This document shows, piece after piece, positions 48,193 to 58,363 of a DNA stretch of 64,000 nt. The translations under genes and the position numbers were made by a program. The notes under the pieces were generated by a model. The model was not told the origin of the DNA, made no database searches, and saw only the letters and a list, made by a program, of their open reading frames with translations. Origin of the DNA: an uncultured Rhodobiaceae bacterium (GTDB lineage: Bacteria; Pseudomonadota; Alphaproteobacteria; RS24); assembly GCA_937876775.1 (NCBI GenBank), contig CALEFA010000063.1, positions 1 through 64,000 on the forward strand. Reading direction: 5' to 3'. Each line of letters begins with the position of its first letter. Within the stretch, counting starts at the first letter, position 1.

Positions 48193-49431
48193 ATGAGCGG
48201 TGAAAGCACATATAATCCCAGCAATGGCGTTTCTAAATGGCTCGACTCACGTCTGCCCATTTTGCGATTGGCCCATGATAGTTTCGTCGACTATCCAACG
48301 CCGAAGAACCTGAACTATTGGTGGACGTTTGGTGGCATTTTGAGCTTCTGCTTGGTCACGCAAATCATCACCGGCATTATTTTGGCCATGCATTATACGC
48401 CGCATGTCGATTTCGCCTTTAATTCAGTTGAGCACATTATGCGCGATGTGAATTATGGCTGGATGTTGCGTTATATCCACGCCAATGGTGCTTCCATGTT
48501 CTTTATTGCGGTTTATATCCATATGTTCCGCGGCATGTATTACGGCTCTTACAAAGCGCCGCGTGAAGTGCTGTGGATTTTGGGTGTGATCATTTACATT
48601 CTGATGATGGCTGCCGCCTTTATGGGCTATGTATTGCCATGGGGACAAATGAGCCTCTGGGGCGCCACTGTGATCACCAATTTATTTGGTGCCATTCCAT
48701 TGGTTGGTGAAAACATTGCCATTTGGTTGTGGGGCGGCTTCTCAGTCGACAACCCAACACTGAACCGCTTCTTCTCCTTGCACTACCTCATTCCGTTCCT
48801 GATTGCTGGTGTCGTTGTTCTGCACATTTGGGCGCTGCACGTGCCCGGCAATAATAATCCGGTCGGTATTTCAGTGAAAGGCAAGCAAGATACAGTGCCA
48901 TTCCACCCGTATTACACGGTGAAAGATGGTTTCGCGCTGACCTTGTTCCTCATCCTGTTCTCCTATTTCATCTTCTTCGCACCAAATGTTTTGGGTCATG
49001 CCGATAACTATATTCCGGCCAACCCATTGGTGACACCTGCGCATATTGTGCCGGAATGGTATCTGCTGCCGTTCTACGCGATTTTGCGCGCTGTGCCAGA
49101 TAAGCTCGGCGGTGTGGTGCTGATGTTCGGCGCAATTTTTGTTATGTTCCTGCTACCTTGGCTTGATACATCAAAAGTGCGTTCAGCGCGTTATCGTCCC
49201 TTATTCCGTCAGTTCTACGTATTGTTCATCCTCGACTGCCTGCTTTTGGGTTACCTTGGTGCGCAGCCGGCTGAAGGTGTTTACATTGTGTTGGCGCGTG
49301 TTGGCACCGTCTATTACTTCGCTCATTTCTTGCTCATCCTGCCTATTCTTGGTCTGGTGGAGAAACCCAAAGAAGTGCCGGAAAGTATTTCCGAAGCTGT
49401 GCTACCTGCAGCACCGCAAGCGGCCGAATAG
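48193..49431 (+). CDS. petB: Cytochrome b subunit of cytochrome bc1
   Basis: 412 residues with eight predicted transmembrane helices. The haem-binding histidines lie in the second and fourth helices ([12 protein letters not shown] and [20 protein letters not shown]), and the quinol-site motif PEWY is present ([10 protein letters not shown]). Catalyses the Q-cycle with petA and petC. It follows petA by 8 bases. Confidence 0.97.
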   Translation: MSGESTYNPSNGVSKWLDSRLPILRLAHDSFVDYPTPKNLNYWWTFGGILSFCLVTQIITGIILAMHYTPHVDFAFNSVEHIMRDVNYGWMLRYIHANGASMFFIAVYIHMFRGMYYGSYKAPREVLWILGVIIYILMMAAAFMGYVLPWGQMSLWGATVITNLFGAIPLVGENIAIWLWGGFSVDNPTLNRFFSLHYLIPFLIAGVVVLHIWALHVPGNNNPVGISVKGKQDTVPFHPYYTVKDGFALTLFLILFSYFIFFAPNVLGHADNYIPANPLVTPAHIVPEWYLLPFYAILRAVPDKLGGVVLMFGAIFVMFLLPWLDTSKVRSARYRPLFRQFYVLFILDCLLLGYLGAQPAEGVYIVLARVGTVYYFAHFLLILPILGLVEKPKEVPESISEAVLPAAPQAAE

Positions 49432-49453
49432 TGGTTTTGAGAGGAAAATCGTT

Positions 49454-50233
49454 ATGAAGAACTTAACTTTGAAAACTCTAGCCGCCAGTGCCTTTTTGGT
49501 TGCCGGACTTTTGTCACCTGCCCATGCGGCGGGCGACGCCAAACATCCAGAAGTGATGGATTGGAGCTTTAACGGCCCAACGGGCACATTTGATCGCAAT
49601 GCGCTGCGTCGCGGTTTCCAAGTCTATAAAGAGGTTTGCGCCTCTTGCCATGGGCTGTCGCAAGTCAGTTTCCGCAATCTGTCACAAGACGGCGGGCCTG
49701 AGTTCAGTGAAGCCGAAGTCAAAGCCATTGCCGCCGAATACACAGTGGAAGATGGCCCTGACAGTTACGGCGATATGTTCGAACGTCCGGCTTTGCCAAA
49801 AGATCGGTTTGTTGAACCTTATCCAAATGAGAACGCTGGCCGCGCCGCTAATGGTGGCGCCTATCCGCCAGACCTGTCTTTGATTACCAAAGCCCGTTCA
49901 GGTGGTGCCGATTACCTTCACGCGCTGCTGACGGGTTATAGCGAGGCGCCTGACGGTGTCGAAATGCGTCCAGGCCTGTATTACAACCCCTATATGGCCG
50001 GTGGCAAAATTGCTATGCCATCGCCGTTGCTGGAAGACATTATTGAGTATGGCGATGGCACACCAGCGACGGTTGAGCAAATGTCGAGCGATGTTGTGCA
50101 GTTCCTGACATGGGCGGCAGAGCCTGAGTTAGAAGCGCGCAAGCGTACTGGCATTATGGTGATCATTTATCTGACCATTTTCGCTGGCTTAATGTATTTC
50201 TCAATGCGTAAGATTTGGGCAGACCAGCACTAA
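49454..50233 (+). CDS. petC: Cytochrome c1 subunit of cytochrome bc1
   Basis: 259 residues: signal peptide (about 1-26, ending AHA), the covalent haem site C62-A-S-C65-H66, the axial methionine region KIAMPSP, and a C-terminal anchor helix (TGIMVIIYLTIFAGLMYF). Periplasmic c-type cytochrome that receives electrons from the Rieske protein. The start at 49454 follows GAGGAAAA; the longer frame upstream overlaps petB and is not family-like. Confidence 0.96.
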   Translation: MKNLTLKTLAASAFLVAGLLSPAHAAGDAKHPEVMDWSFNGPTGTFDRNALRRGFQVYKEVCASCHGLSQVSFRNLSQDGGPEFSEAEVKAIAAEYTVEDGPDSYGDMFERPALPKDRFVEPYPNENAGRAANGGAYPPDLSLITKARSGGADYLHALLTGYSEAPDGVEMRPGLYYNPYMAGGKIAMPSPLLEDIIEYGDGTPATVEQMSSDVVQFLTWAAEPELEARKRTGIMVIIYLTIFAGLMYFSMRKIWADQH

Positions 50234-50253
50234 GGTCTAAATCGACAAAAAAT

Positions 50254-50286
50254 AACCCCGCTTTGGTAACAAGGCGGGGTTTTTTG
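50254..50286. terminator. Bidirectional terminator between petC and ychF
   Basis: AACCCCGCTTTG (50254-50265) and CAAGGCGGGGTT (50270-50281) form a 12-bp stem (one G-T pair) with loop GTAA, followed on the plus strand by TTTTTTG. On the left are AAAAAATAA, which read as a T-rich run on the minus strand. It can stop both petABC and the convergent ychF transcript. Confidence 0.9.
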
Positions 50287-50288
50287 TT

Positions 50289-51386
50289 TTAGACGTTAAA
50301 GCGGAATAATAAGACGTCGCCGTCCTTAACCAAATATTCTTTGCCCTCTTGGCGCAAGCGTCCGGCTTCGCGGGCACCGGCCTCGCCATTATGGGCTGTG
50401 TAGTCGTCAAAGGCGATGGTTTCGGCTTTAATGAAACCGCGCTCAAAATCAGTATGAATGACGCCGGCCGCTTGCGGTGCTGACATGCCTTTGCGAATGG
50501 TCCAGGCGCGTGCTTCTTTGGGGCCGGCGGTGAAATAAGTGATCAGGCCCAAAAGTTCATAACCCTGCCGGATTAGGCGATTGAGGCCGGGTTCTTCAAG
50601 CCCCAGACTGTTTAAATACTCCAACCGTTCATCATCATCCAGCTGCGCCAATTCTTCTTCAATACGGGCCGAGATGATCACAGCTTCGGCGCCTTCGGCA
50701 GCGGCTTTTTCCTGCATTTTGGCGGAAAGACTGTTGCCGCTATCGGCGGCGGATTCCTCAACATTGCAGACATAAATCACCGGCTTTGAGGTGATCAGCT
50801 GAAGGTTCTTGAAGGCTAGTTTTTGGTCGTCCGGCACAATCGCTTTGCGGGCAGGGCGGCCTTCACGCAACTCCGCTAGAGCCAATTCAACGAGCTCTAA
50901 TTCAGCCGACGCGGCCTTATCTTTCGCTGCAACTTTCTTGCGCAAATTGACCTCGCGTTTTTCAAGGCTTTCCAAATCGGCCAGCATTAATTCGGTTTCC
51001 ACTGTGTCCGAGTCCGCTAGCGGATCAATAACCCCTTCGACATGGGTGATGTCGCCATCCTCAAAACACCGCACGACATGGGCAATGGCGTCGACTTCGC
51101 GAATATTGGCGAGAAACTGATTGCCAAGCCCTTCGCCCTTAGAAGCGCCGCGTACCAGACCGGCAATATCCACAAAGCTCAAACGCGCGGGTATCGACTG
51201 CGCTGATTTCGCAATTTGCGCCAATTGGTCGAGCCGCGCGTCGGGCACGGCGACATCGCCAATATTTGGCTCAATGGTACAAAACGGAAAATTCGCCGCT
51301 TGGGCACTGGCGGTTTTGGTCAATGCGTTAAACAGCGTCGATTTACCGACATTAGGAAGGCCAACAATGCCACAACGAAAACCCAT
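50289..51386 (-). CDS. ychF: Ribosome-binding ATPase YchF
   Basis: 365 residues, Obg-like: P-loop [15 protein letters not shown], the [20 protein letters not shown] stretch (in two parts), and a C-terminal TGS-like domain with [19 protein letters not shown] and [17 protein letters not shown]. Binds ATP and ribosomes. Its start overlaps the stop of pth by one base (TAATG). Confidence 0.95.
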   Translation of the reverse strand: MGFRCGIVGLPNVGKSTLFNALTKTASAQAANFPFCTIEPNIGDVAVPDARLDQLAQIAKSAQSIPARLSFVDIAGLVRGASKGEGLGNQFLANIREVDAIAHVVRCFEDGDITHVEGVIDPLADSDTVETELMLADLESLEKREVNLRKKVAAKDKAASAELELVELALAELREGRPARKAIVPDDQKLAFKNLQLITSKPVIYVCNVEESAADSGNSLSAKMQEKAAAEGAEAVIISARIEEELAQLDDDERLEYLNSLGLEEPGLNRLIRQGYELLGLITYFTAGPKEARAWTIRKGMSAPQAAGVIHTDFERGFIKAETIAFDDYTAHNGEAGAREAGRLRQEGKEYLVKDGDVLLFRFNV

Positions 51387-52006
51387 TATTCTGTGTCCTT
51401 ATTTGTTTCAGTTTTATCCGCTTCAAGCTCTGGCAGAGCGGCTTTCATATCTTCGATGACCCGTGTTTGATAGGTCGCGTCTTCACCTTTGACGAGGTAA
51501 TCCAAATGGCGTGTTAAAGCGCTAAGTAGCGGTTCTAACCATTGCTGGTCTTGTTTGGAAAAATCGCCCAAAACATGACCGCTCACTTTCGCTTTATCGC
51601 CTGGGTGACCAATGCCGAGGCGGGCGCGACGGAAATCGGCGCCCATATGCGCATTGATTGAGCGCAAACCATTATGACCAGCAAGGCCACCACCGTTACG
51701 CATGCGCAATTTACCGCTTGGCAAATCCAGCTCATCATAGAAAACGACGATTTGCTGGCTGGTTAATTTGTAAAAATTGACGGCGTCGGCAACGCTGATA
51801 CCGCTTTTATTCATATAGGTTGTGGGTTTAAGCAAAAGTGTTTTTTCGCCATTAATCTGGCCCTCTGCGACCAACCCATGGTGTTTGCTTTTGAAGTTGC
51901 TAAAAGAATAGGCCTCAGCAATCGCATCAATCGCCATAAAACCAATATTGTGTCGGTTTTTTGCGTATTTCTGCTCTGGATTGCCAAGGCCTATCAATAA
52001 AAGCAT
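51386..52006 (-). CDS. pth: Peptidyl-tRNA hydrolase
   Basis: 206 residues, standard length. Frees tRNA from prematurely released peptides. Conserved [20 protein letters not shown] with the catalytic His, [30 protein letters not shown] (Asp) and GHNGLRSI. Acidic tail. In the rplY-pth-ychF translation gene group. Confidence 0.96.
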   Translation of the reverse strand: MLLLIGLGNPEQKYAKNRHNIGFMAIDAIAEAYSFSNFKSKHHGLVAEGQINGEKTLLLKPTTYMNKSGISVADAVNFYKLTSQQIVVFYDELDLPSGKLRMRNGGGLAGHNGLRSINAHMGADFRRARLGIGHPGDKAKVSGHVLGDFSKQDQQWLEPLLSALTRHLDYLVKGEDATYQTRVIEDMKAALPELEADKTETNKDTE

Positions 52007-52052
52007 GTCAGTTCCCTAAGTGGGAGATGCATTAGATGTCAGAAAGGCAGGC

Positions 52053-52715
52053 TTATTCTTCGCCGCCGTCTTCATCTTCTGCAGCTGCATCTTCAGATGT
52101 TGCTTTATCACCTTCTTCGCCGTCGGTTTCGCTATCGTCGCCGGCGCCACCAGCCGGTACGGCGATGGTTGCAATGGTGAAGTCACGATCAGAGATCACT
52201 GGCACCACGCCGTCTGGCAGCGTGATGTCGGAAATATGCACACTGTCGCCCATGTTCACGCTAGCCAAATCAACTTCGATTGAATCTGGAATTGAGTCGG
52301 CAGGGCAGTTGAGTTCGACGGTATAACGCACAACGTTCAACACGCCGCCGGTTTTCAGACCAGGGCATGTATCTTCGTTTAAGAAGATAACCTGAACTTC
52401 AACGGCAATTTTCGTGCCTTTGCTGAGGCGCAGAAAGTCGGCATGCATAATATCGTCGCGCACAGGGTGCAGTTGCAAGTCACGTGTCAAAACCCGTGTT
52501 TTCTTGCCGTCGACTTCGATATCGAGCAATGTGCTCATCAAGCGGCCCGTATTGTATAATTTGGTAAAGTCTTTACGCGACAATGAAACCCCTTCAGGTT
52601 CTTTATTGTCTCCGTAAATCACGGCCGGCACTAAGCCCTCACGGCGCAATGCACGAGCGACCCCCTTACCGGCCCGTTCCCGCTTTTCTGCGGTAAATGA
52701 AATAATGTCTGACAT
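52053..52715 (-). CDS. rplY: Ribosomal protein bL25 (Ctc/TL5 form)
   Basis: 220 residues: 5S-rRNA-binding L25 domain (ALRREGLVPAVIYGDN), then a TL5 C-terminal beta domain (GVLNVVRYTVELNCPADSIP), and an acidic tail rich in Glu, Asp and Gly from about 190. It is followed by pth after 46 bases. Confidence 0.95.
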   Translation of the reverse strand: MSDIISFTAEKRERAGKGVARALRREGLVPAVIYGDNKEPEGVSLSRKDFTKLYNTGRLMSTLLDIEVDGKKTRVLTRDLQLHPVRDDIMHADFLRLSKGTKIAVEVQVIFLNEDTCPGLKTGGVLNVVRYTVELNCPADSIPDSIEVDLASVNMGDSVHISDITLPDGVVPVISDRDFTIATIAVPAGGAGDDSETDGEEGDKATSEDAAAEDEDGGEE

Positions 52716-52854
52716 AATGTGTCTCCATTGATGTTAAAATTCCCACCATGACCCATGCCATAATGGTCAAACCGACTTTCCTCCAGGGGTGCAAAATCGG
52801 ACTGTGCGCGGGTTATAGCAAGCACACGAATTTATTCAATCGAAAAGGCTGGTT

Positions 52855-53787
52855 TTAGTCGAAAAGGCTGGAAACAGAGTTTTCATCCGATGTGCGCCGC
52901 ATCGCTTCGCCAATCAGCTCGGCGATTTCAATGACACCAAATTTATCGGACTGCAAAATTGCCTCGGTCGGTTGGATTGTGTCGGTGATCAATAATTTTT
53001 CAAGCTTTGACTTATTGACCCGCTCGACCGCTTGGCCAGATAGGACGCCATGGGTAACATAGGCTGACACCGAGGTGGCGCCGGCTTCAATCAAGGCATC
53101 GGCGGCATTGCACAATGTGCCGGCACTGTCGACAATGTCATCGACCATCAGGCAATGGCGGCCAGCCACATCGCCGATGATATTCATCACTTCGCTCACC
53201 CCCGCTTTTTCGCGCCGCTTATCAACAATCGCCAAATCGGCGCCAATGCGGTTGCCAAGCGCGCGGGTACGCACCACGCCACCAACGTCAGGTGAAACGA
53301 CCATGATTTCATTTTTGCCGAAACGCATTTTAATATCTTCTACAAAGACGGGAGCTGCGAAAAGATTATCGGTTGGGATGTCGAAAAAGCCTTGAATTTG
53401 GCCGGCGTGCAAGTCGAGCGTCAGCACTCGGTCGGCGCCCGCTGACTCAATCAAATTAGCCACCAGCTTAGCTGAAATAGGGGTGCGAGGCCCTGGTTTG
53501 CGGTCTTGGCGGGCATAGCCGAAATAGGGAACAACCGCCGTAATACGTCTCGCGGAGGCGCGTCGCAAAGCATCAATAATAATCAACAATTCCATCAAAT
53601 GGTCATTTGACGGAAACGAAGTCGACTGAATGATGAAAGCGTCTTCGCCGCGCATATTCTCGTGTATTTCAACGAACACTTCATTATCGGCAAAGCGGCG
53701 CACTTCGCATTTGGCCAAAGGCACATCGAGATATTTGCTGATGGCATTGGCCAGAGGTAAATTACTATTGCCTGATAAGATTTTCAT
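52855..53787 (-). CDS. prs: Ribose-phosphate pyrophosphokinase
   Basis: 310 residues. Makes PRPP from ribose-5-phosphate and ATP. Seen: [27 protein letters not shown], the ATP/Mg region [18 protein letters not shown], and the PRPP-binding motif [11 protein letters not shown]. The start at 53787 is the family start (MKILSG); 13 upstream codons are not conserved. rplY lies downstream after about 140 bases with no gene. Confidence 0.97.
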   Translation of the reverse strand: MKILSGNSNLPLANAISKYLDVPLAKCEVRRFADNEVFVEIHENMRGEDAFIIQSTSFPSNDHLMELLIIIDALRRASARRITAVVPYFGYARQDRKPGPRTPISAKLVANLIESAGADRVLTLDLHAGQIQGFFDIPTDNLFAAPVFVEDIKMRFGKNEIMVVSPDVGGVVRTRALGNRIGADLAIVDKRREKAGVSEVMNIIGDVAGRHCLMVDDIVDSAGTLCNAADALIEAGATSVSAYVTHGVLSGQAVERVNKSKLEKLLITDTIQPTEAILQSDKFGVIEIAELIGEAMRRTSDENSVSSLFD

Positions 53788-53891
53788 CAAAATGTCTCCA
53801 GAATCGCTATGCATCTTGCATAACAAAGCTGCGAGAGAGTCGCAATTTTTGATTTACTTTTATCCCCGTTGGCGTGTGTCTTGCCCGTCGC

Positions 53892-54674
53892 TTAGCGGCA
53901 TGATTGCAAACATATGGCCGACATCTGGCGGCCATAATCGGCCTCGCTGCGGTGTGTGGTGCGGCGGTAAGAGAAAAAATCAGCTTCATTCTGATAGGTG
54001 CATATATCCAATAAACTTCCGCTGACCCTGGCTCTAGCGACTTGCCGCATGACAAAACCGGTCAAATCAAACATGGCGTGATCTGGTTTTTGCGAAGCGA
54101 TGAATAAATCTTGATCATCAGGGTAGGTGGTGGCGAATTGGCTTTTGAATTCCGGCCCTACTTCATAGGCGGCTTGTGAAATCGCTGGCCCAACGACGGC
54201 GGTGATATTCTCTCGGTGCGCACCATGTGTGCACATGAGGGCGACCACATTTTCAATTACGCCGTCATGGGCCCCGCGCCAACCGGCATGGGCGGCGCCA
54301 ATCACGCCCGCCGTTTGATCGGCAAAAAGCACCGGCACGCAATCAGCGCTCAGCACCCCAAGGGCAAGGCCGATTTGATCGGTGACCAACGCGTCGGCTT
54401 CGGGGGCTTGCGTGTCATTAGCGCCCATATAGACGGCGCGAGGGCTGTGTATTTGATAGGCCGTGCATAAGCGCTCTGCTCGCAAATGGGCGCAAATCAG
54501 GGCGCGATTTTCGGTGACATTTTCCGGCCTATCATCTGAACCTTGGCCGACGTTCAGTGATTGGTATAGGCCTTGCGAAACCCCGCCCTGACGGGTGAAA
54601 AATCCATGCGCTATCGGCTGGCCGTGGTCGACTGTTTCAAACGCCGCTGCGACGAGGGGGGACAGGCGGCTCAT
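53892..54674 (-). CDS. pgeF: Peptidoglycan editing factor PgeF-like (YfiH/DUF152)
   Basis: 260 residues. Metal-site residues in TAYQIHS, SADCVPVLF and AHAGWRG are intact. The usual GPCI motif reads GPAISQAAYEVG, with Ala in place of Cys. PgeF removes wrongly incorporated amino acids from peptidoglycan precursors; the family was long labelled polyphenol oxidase. Overlaps the NDUFAF7-like gene by 4 bases. Confidence 0.9.
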   Translation of the reverse strand: MSRLSPLVAAAFETVDHGQPIAHGFFTRQGGVSQGLYQSLNVGQGSDDRPENVTENRALICAHLRAERLCTAYQIHSPRAVYMGANDTQAPEADALVTDQIGLALGVLSADCVPVLFADQTAGVIGAAHAGWRGAHDGVIENVVALMCTHGAHRENITAVVGPAISQAAYEVGPEFKSQFATTYPDDQDLFIASQKPDHAMFDLTGFVMRQVARARVSGSLLDICTYQNEADFFSYRRTTHRSEADYGRQMSAICLQSCR

Positions 54675-55750
54675 GGGGCAAATCCCGCCAAAGGGGGGCA
54701 GTCCTGATTGGCCACGGCGAGGACTTTAAACAAATGTCCCATTTGATCGGGGGCCGCCAAGCGGTCACGTTCGGCGGCAATTTGACCGGCTTTTTCGGGT
54801 GCCGATTGAATCAACGATTGCGCTCTTATGTCTAGCCCCAGCGCCGTTAAAAACGCGCCTTGCTGGCAGATAGGTGGGCTGGTTAAACCGCATTGTGTGG
54901 CGAGTTTTTGTAACTGAGCAAAATTCACATGGGCGGTTAAATCCGCCATGCCCGGTGCCGCCAAGGGGTCAACAAACCGATGTTTTTGCAGCGCTTGAAA
55001 ACTGTCGCCAGCCGCCGCTTCAGCATAGCCATAATCAATAATCAGCGCGGCGCCGCCGTGTGTCGCCAACTGCTTACTCAGACGCATCATCACATGATTG
55101 GCGGCAGCGCAAGTTTCGACAATATCGCCAATTTGCGCCGATGGCAGAGCCTGCGTCGGCAGCTCGGCCTCGGTCAGCGGCGCGCCGTCGATGAAACACA
55201 AAGCCCCCTCACGCTGGTCGACCATAATCGGCAACCAGCCATTCTTGTCCTTGCGGTATTGCTGAATTGGCAAGGCGTCGAAAAACTCATTGGCAAGAAC
55301 AATCATCGGCAGTTCGGGCAATGTGCTGATATCATCATGCCAATGGGCGTTGGGCAGTTTTTCTTTTTGTAATTGGCGCAACGTCGGGCTGATTTCGACG
55401 AAATGCACCTGCGTGGTTTTTGTAAAGCCTGGTATGACACTTGCGGCTCGCATTACATCTGCCATTAATGTGCCGCGTCCGGGGCCCAGCTCGGCCAAAC
55501 AAAAGGCCTCGGGCTGGCCCATACGGTGCCATAAATCAGCGCACCAAGCGCCAATCAGTTCGCCAAACATTTGGCTTATTTCGGGGGCGGTAGTGAAATC
55601 GCCACCATTGGGCGCGGCGCGGCCAAATGGTTGGCGTTGAACATAATATCCATGCGTCGCATCCGTTAGCGCGCGCGCCATAAAAGCTTCCAGCGTCATC
55701 GGGCCAGACTGGGCAAGCTCGTCAATTAATTGATCACGCAGCGCTGACAT
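54671..55750 (-). CDS. NDUFAF7/MidA-like SAM-dependent methyltransferase
   Basis: 359 residues. SAM-binding site ELGPGRGTLMADVMRA, VLANEFFDALPIQQY, and LIIDYGYAEAAAGDSFQAL are hallmarks of the family. Its mitochondrial member methylates an arginine of a complex I subunit and is needed for assembly; the bacterial target is unverified. Between lgt (6 bases) and pgeF (4-base overlap). Confidence 0.88.
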   Translation of the reverse strand: MSALRDQLIDELAQSGPMTLEAFMARALTDATHGYYVQRQPFGRAAPNGGDFTTAPEISQMFGELIGAWCADLWHRMGQPEAFCLAELGPGRGTLMADVMRAASVIPGFTKTTQVHFVEISPTLRQLQKEKLPNAHWHDDISTLPELPMIVLANEFFDALPIQQYRKDKNGWLPIMVDQREGALCFIDGAPLTEAELPTQALPSAQIGDIVETCAAANHVMMRLSKQLATHGGAALIIDYGYAEAAAGDSFQALQKHRFVDPLAAPGMADLTAHVNFAQLQKLATQCGLTSPPICQQGAFLTALGLDIRAQSLIQSAPEKAGQIAAERDRLAAPDQMGHLFKVLAVANQDCPPLAGFAP

Positions 55751-55756
55751 ACAACG

Positions 55757-56551
55757 TTACCGTGGCCGCGCCGTAAGAATAAAGCCGAGACCGACAAGCA
55801 AAAATGGAATGCACAATAACTGCCCCATGGTCAGCCATTGCCAGATAAAGCCGATATGAGCATCAGGCTGGCGGAAAAATTCGACAAAGAAGCGCGAGGC
55901 GCCATAGATTATACAAAACAGGCCGGTCAAAAGCCCGGGGCGCGACAGCCCCTTATAGCGCCACGAAACCACAGCTAAGACAGTGAAGAGCAGCGCTCCC
56001 TCAAGAGCCGCTTCATATAGCTGGCTGGGGTGGCGCGGCAGAGGTCCGCCATTGGGAAAAACAAAGGCCCATGGCACATCTGTCGTGCGGCCCCATAATT
56101 CGCTATTGATGAAATTCGCCAAACGCCCGAAGAACAATCCAATCGGCGCGGTGGCTGAGGTCATATCGGCGAGCGCGCGCCAATCAAGCTGGCGTTTATA
56201 GGCAAAGCCGACAACCGCGATAAATACGCCGCCGGCGCCACCATGAAATGACATGCCGCCTTGCCAAACGGCCAGAATATCCTGTGGGTTAGCGAGGTAA
56301 TAGGTCGGATTGTAGAACAGCACATAGCCCAGCCGTCCGCCCAACATAACGCCAAGCACGACCCATAGCAGCAAATCGCCGACATCATCTTGGCTGATCA
56401 ATGGTCGGCCCGGCCAAAGCGCCGGACGCGCGCTCATCATCATCATATAGCGCATGCCAATCACTAGGCCGGCGATATAGGCCAGCGCATACCAGCGCAA
56501 GGCAAAGGGGCCAATTTGGAAAATAATTGGATCAATATCGGGAAAGCTCAT
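55757..56551 (-). CDS. lgt: Prolipoprotein diacylglyceryl transferase
   Basis: 264 residues, about seven transmembrane segments. Transfers diacylglycerol to the lipobox cysteine of pre-lipoproteins. Seen: RWYALAYIAGL, GGMSFHGGAGG, FFGRLANFINSELWGR with the catalytic arginine, and PRHPSQLYEA. First of three minus-strand genes; divergent from the UbiK-like gene 65 bases away. Confidence 0.96.
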   Translation of the reverse strand: MSFPDIDPIIFQIGPFALRWYALAYIAGLVIGMRYMMMMSARPALWPGRPLISQDDVGDLLLWVVLGVMLGGRLGYVLFYNPTYYLANPQDILAVWQGGMSFHGGAGGVFIAVVGFAYKRQLDWRALADMTSATAPIGLFFGRLANFINSELWGRTTDVPWAFVFPNGGPLPRHPSQLYEAALEGALLFTVLAVVSWRYKGLSRPGLLTGLFCIIYGASRFFVEFFRQPDAHIGFIWQWLTMGQLLCIPFLLVGLGFILTARPR

Positions 56552-56616
56552 AACGACGTCCTAATTACCGGCAATTTTCTCTTGCAATATAACACGAGCT
56601 GGAGGAACTTGCTTCT

Positions 56617-56862
56617 ATGAATGACACACGCGCCAAAATTGTCGATGATTTGACCAGTGTTTTTAACGGTCTGGGTATTGCTGCCCAAGGCGTGCGTGAG
56701 GAAATTGATCAAGCCATTGGCGCGCGTATCGACCGGATGATCAGCCAAGGCAGCTTTGTAACTCGCGAAGAATTTGAGCTGGTCCGCGATATGGCCATTA
56801 AAGCACGCGAAGAAAACCTTGCTTTGCGTGAGGCTCTCGACACTTTGACAAAGAAAAAATAA
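56617..56862 (+). CDS. UbiK/BMFP-like accessory protein
   Basis: 81 residues: an amphipathic N-terminal helix (AKIVDDLTSVFNGLGIAAQGV), then a C-terminal coiled coil (FVTREEFELVRDMAIKAREE). This is the membrane fusogenic protein/UbiK family, whose E. coli member helps ubiquinone synthesis. A hairpin follows directly. Confidence 0.85.
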   Translation: MNDTRAKIVDDLTSVFNGLGIAAQGVREEIDQAIGARIDRMISQGSFVTREEFELVRDMAIKAREENLALREALDTLTKKK

Positions 56863-56864
56863 AA

Positions 56865-56884
56865 ATCGCTGAAAAATCAGCGAT
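56865..56884. terminator. Hairpin after the UbiK-like gene
   Basis: ATCGCTGA and TCAGCGAT form a perfect 8-bp stem with loop AAAA. No T-run follows on the plus strand, but A-rich DNA to the left would give T's on the minus strand. Terminator in either direction is uncertain. Confidence 0.35.
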
Positions 56885-57021
56885 GGCACATTTGCCCGTG
56901 GATTACTTCATCTCTCTCGAATTTGCTCTTTTATCGACTCGGTGAATCAGACACTGTTATGTCGTAGGTCGGGGTTTTTCGGCCACCACATGTAGTATTT
57001 TGATAGGATGGACTGGCAAAT

Positions 57022-57519
57022 ATGTCGACAGCTTTGATGACGGAAACCCACGCTGAGCACCCGATTGATTTGATCGAGACACTTGCCGCGAGCCGCGAAT
57101 GGCCATTTGAGCGCGGCACAGAAGACGATATGAATGTGTGTGTTGGCGGATATCATTGCGACTATCATTTGGCGATAAGCTGGCGACCCGATTTGGGTGG
57201 CTTGCATTTGGCCTGCGTGCTCGACACCCGCGCGCCACAGGGTAAACGTATCGAAATACATGAATTATTGGCGCTGATTAATGAGCAATTATGGCTTGGC
57301 CATTTTGATATTTGGTCAGCCGATGGTGCGATTTTATTCCGCAATACGATGTTTGTGAGTGGTGATGGTCTGTCCGAAGGCCAATGCGAAGAATTGATCA
57401 ACCACGCAATCGATACCTGCGAGCGGTTTTTTCCAGCTTTTCAATTCTTGATTTGGGCGGGTCATTCGCCGCGTGCGGCGCTCGAAAGCAGCATGTTTGA
57501 AACCCGCGGCGATGCCTAA
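57022..57519 (+). CDS. YbjN-domain protein
   Basis: 165 residues, soluble. Contains the alpha/beta YbjN-like pattern (HLAISWRPDLGGLHLACVLD, LLALINEQLWLGHFDIW, FQFLIWAGHSPRAALES). Family linked to bacterial sensory-transduction regulators and resembling secretion chaperones; no defined role. It sits just upstream of proC, an arrangement common in alphaproteobacteria, overlapping it by 8 bases. Confidence 0.8.
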   Translation: MSTALMTETHAEHPIDLIETLAASREWPFERGTEDDMNVCVGGYHCDYHLAISWRPDLGGLHLACVLDTRAPQGKRIEIHELLALINEQLWLGHFDIWSADGAILFRNTMFVSGDGLSEGQCEELINHAIDTCERFFPAFQFLIWAGHSPRAALESSMFETRGDA

Positions 57520-58363
57520 AATGATACCAGACAGTTTATTAAAACAGCGCATCCTCTTAGTGGGTGGCGGCAAAATGGGGTCGGCTTTGTTGCAGGGCTG
57601 GTTAGCGGCTGGCTTTGGGGTCGCGCAATTTATGGTGAATGAACCAGCCCCGTCTGATGATTTGGCGGCGTCTGTTGCTGTCGTTAATCCAACGGCTGAG
57701 CAACTCGAACAATCAATGCCTGATATTATTGTTTTGGCCATTAAGCCACAAATGGCGGACAGCGTGTTACCCGATCTAATACCGGCTGTGCGGCGCTCAA
57801 CCGTGGTTATTTCCCTTTTAGCGGGTCAATCAATTGAGCATTTAAGTGCCTTATTGGGCGGCCATGATGTGATTGTTCGCACCATGCCCAATACACCAGC
57901 GGCGATTGGCTTGGGTATGACGGCCCTGATTGCCAGTGATGGCGTGAGCGTAGCGCAAAAGCAAGATGCTGGCCATCTGATGCAGGCGGTTGGTGAAACC
58001 GTTTGGTTGGACAGCCAAAAACAAATGGATGCCGTGACTGCTATCAGCGGCTCTGGCCCTGCTTATGTATTCTATTTGGCCGAAACCATGATGTCGGCTG
58101 GCGTATCGCTTGGCTTGAGTGAGGAAATGGCGTTGCAATTAGCCCGTCAAACCATCGTCGGCGCAGCCACCATGATGGTGCAATCGGACACATCACCTTC
58201 GCAATTGCGCCGCAACGTCACCTCGCCCAATGGCACGACAGAAGCTGCCCTTGATGTGCTCATGGCTGAAACCGGTGGGCTTGGAACCTTGATGCGCCAA
58301 GCCACGCAAGCAGCCGCCCTGCGCAATCGCCAATTGGCCGATCTTGACAAAGATGATGATTAA
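57512..58363 (+). CDS. proC: Pyrroline-5-carboxylate reductase
   Basis: 283 residues. Last step of proline synthesis. Rossmann start RILLVGGGKMGSALLQGWL, VLAIKPQM, RTMPNTPAAIGLGMT, and AISGSGPAYVFYLAETM are conserved. Starts at 57512 (overlapping the YbjN-like gene) or at 57521; neither has a clear ribosome-binding site, suggesting translational coupling. Its end overlaps the convergent kinase by 4 bases. Confidence 0.95.
   Translation: MPKMIPDSLLKQRILLVGGGKMGSALLQGWLAAGFGVAQFMVNEPAPSDDLAASVAVVNPTAEQLEQSMPDIIVLAIKPQMADSVLPDLIPAVRRSTVVISLLAGQSIEHLSALLGGHDVIVRTMPNTPAAIGLGMTALIASDGVSVAQKQDAGHLMQAVGETVWLDSQKQMDAVTAISGSGPAYVFYLAETMMSAGVSLGLSEEMALQLARQTIVGAATMMVQSDTSPSQLRRNVTSPNGTTEAALDVLMAETGGLGTLMRQATQAAALRNRQLADLDKDDD

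Noticed and set aside
49139-49453. Long N-terminal extension of cytochrome c1
   Set aside because: It overlaps the petB coding frame; the signal peptide begins at 49454 with its own ribosome-binding site.
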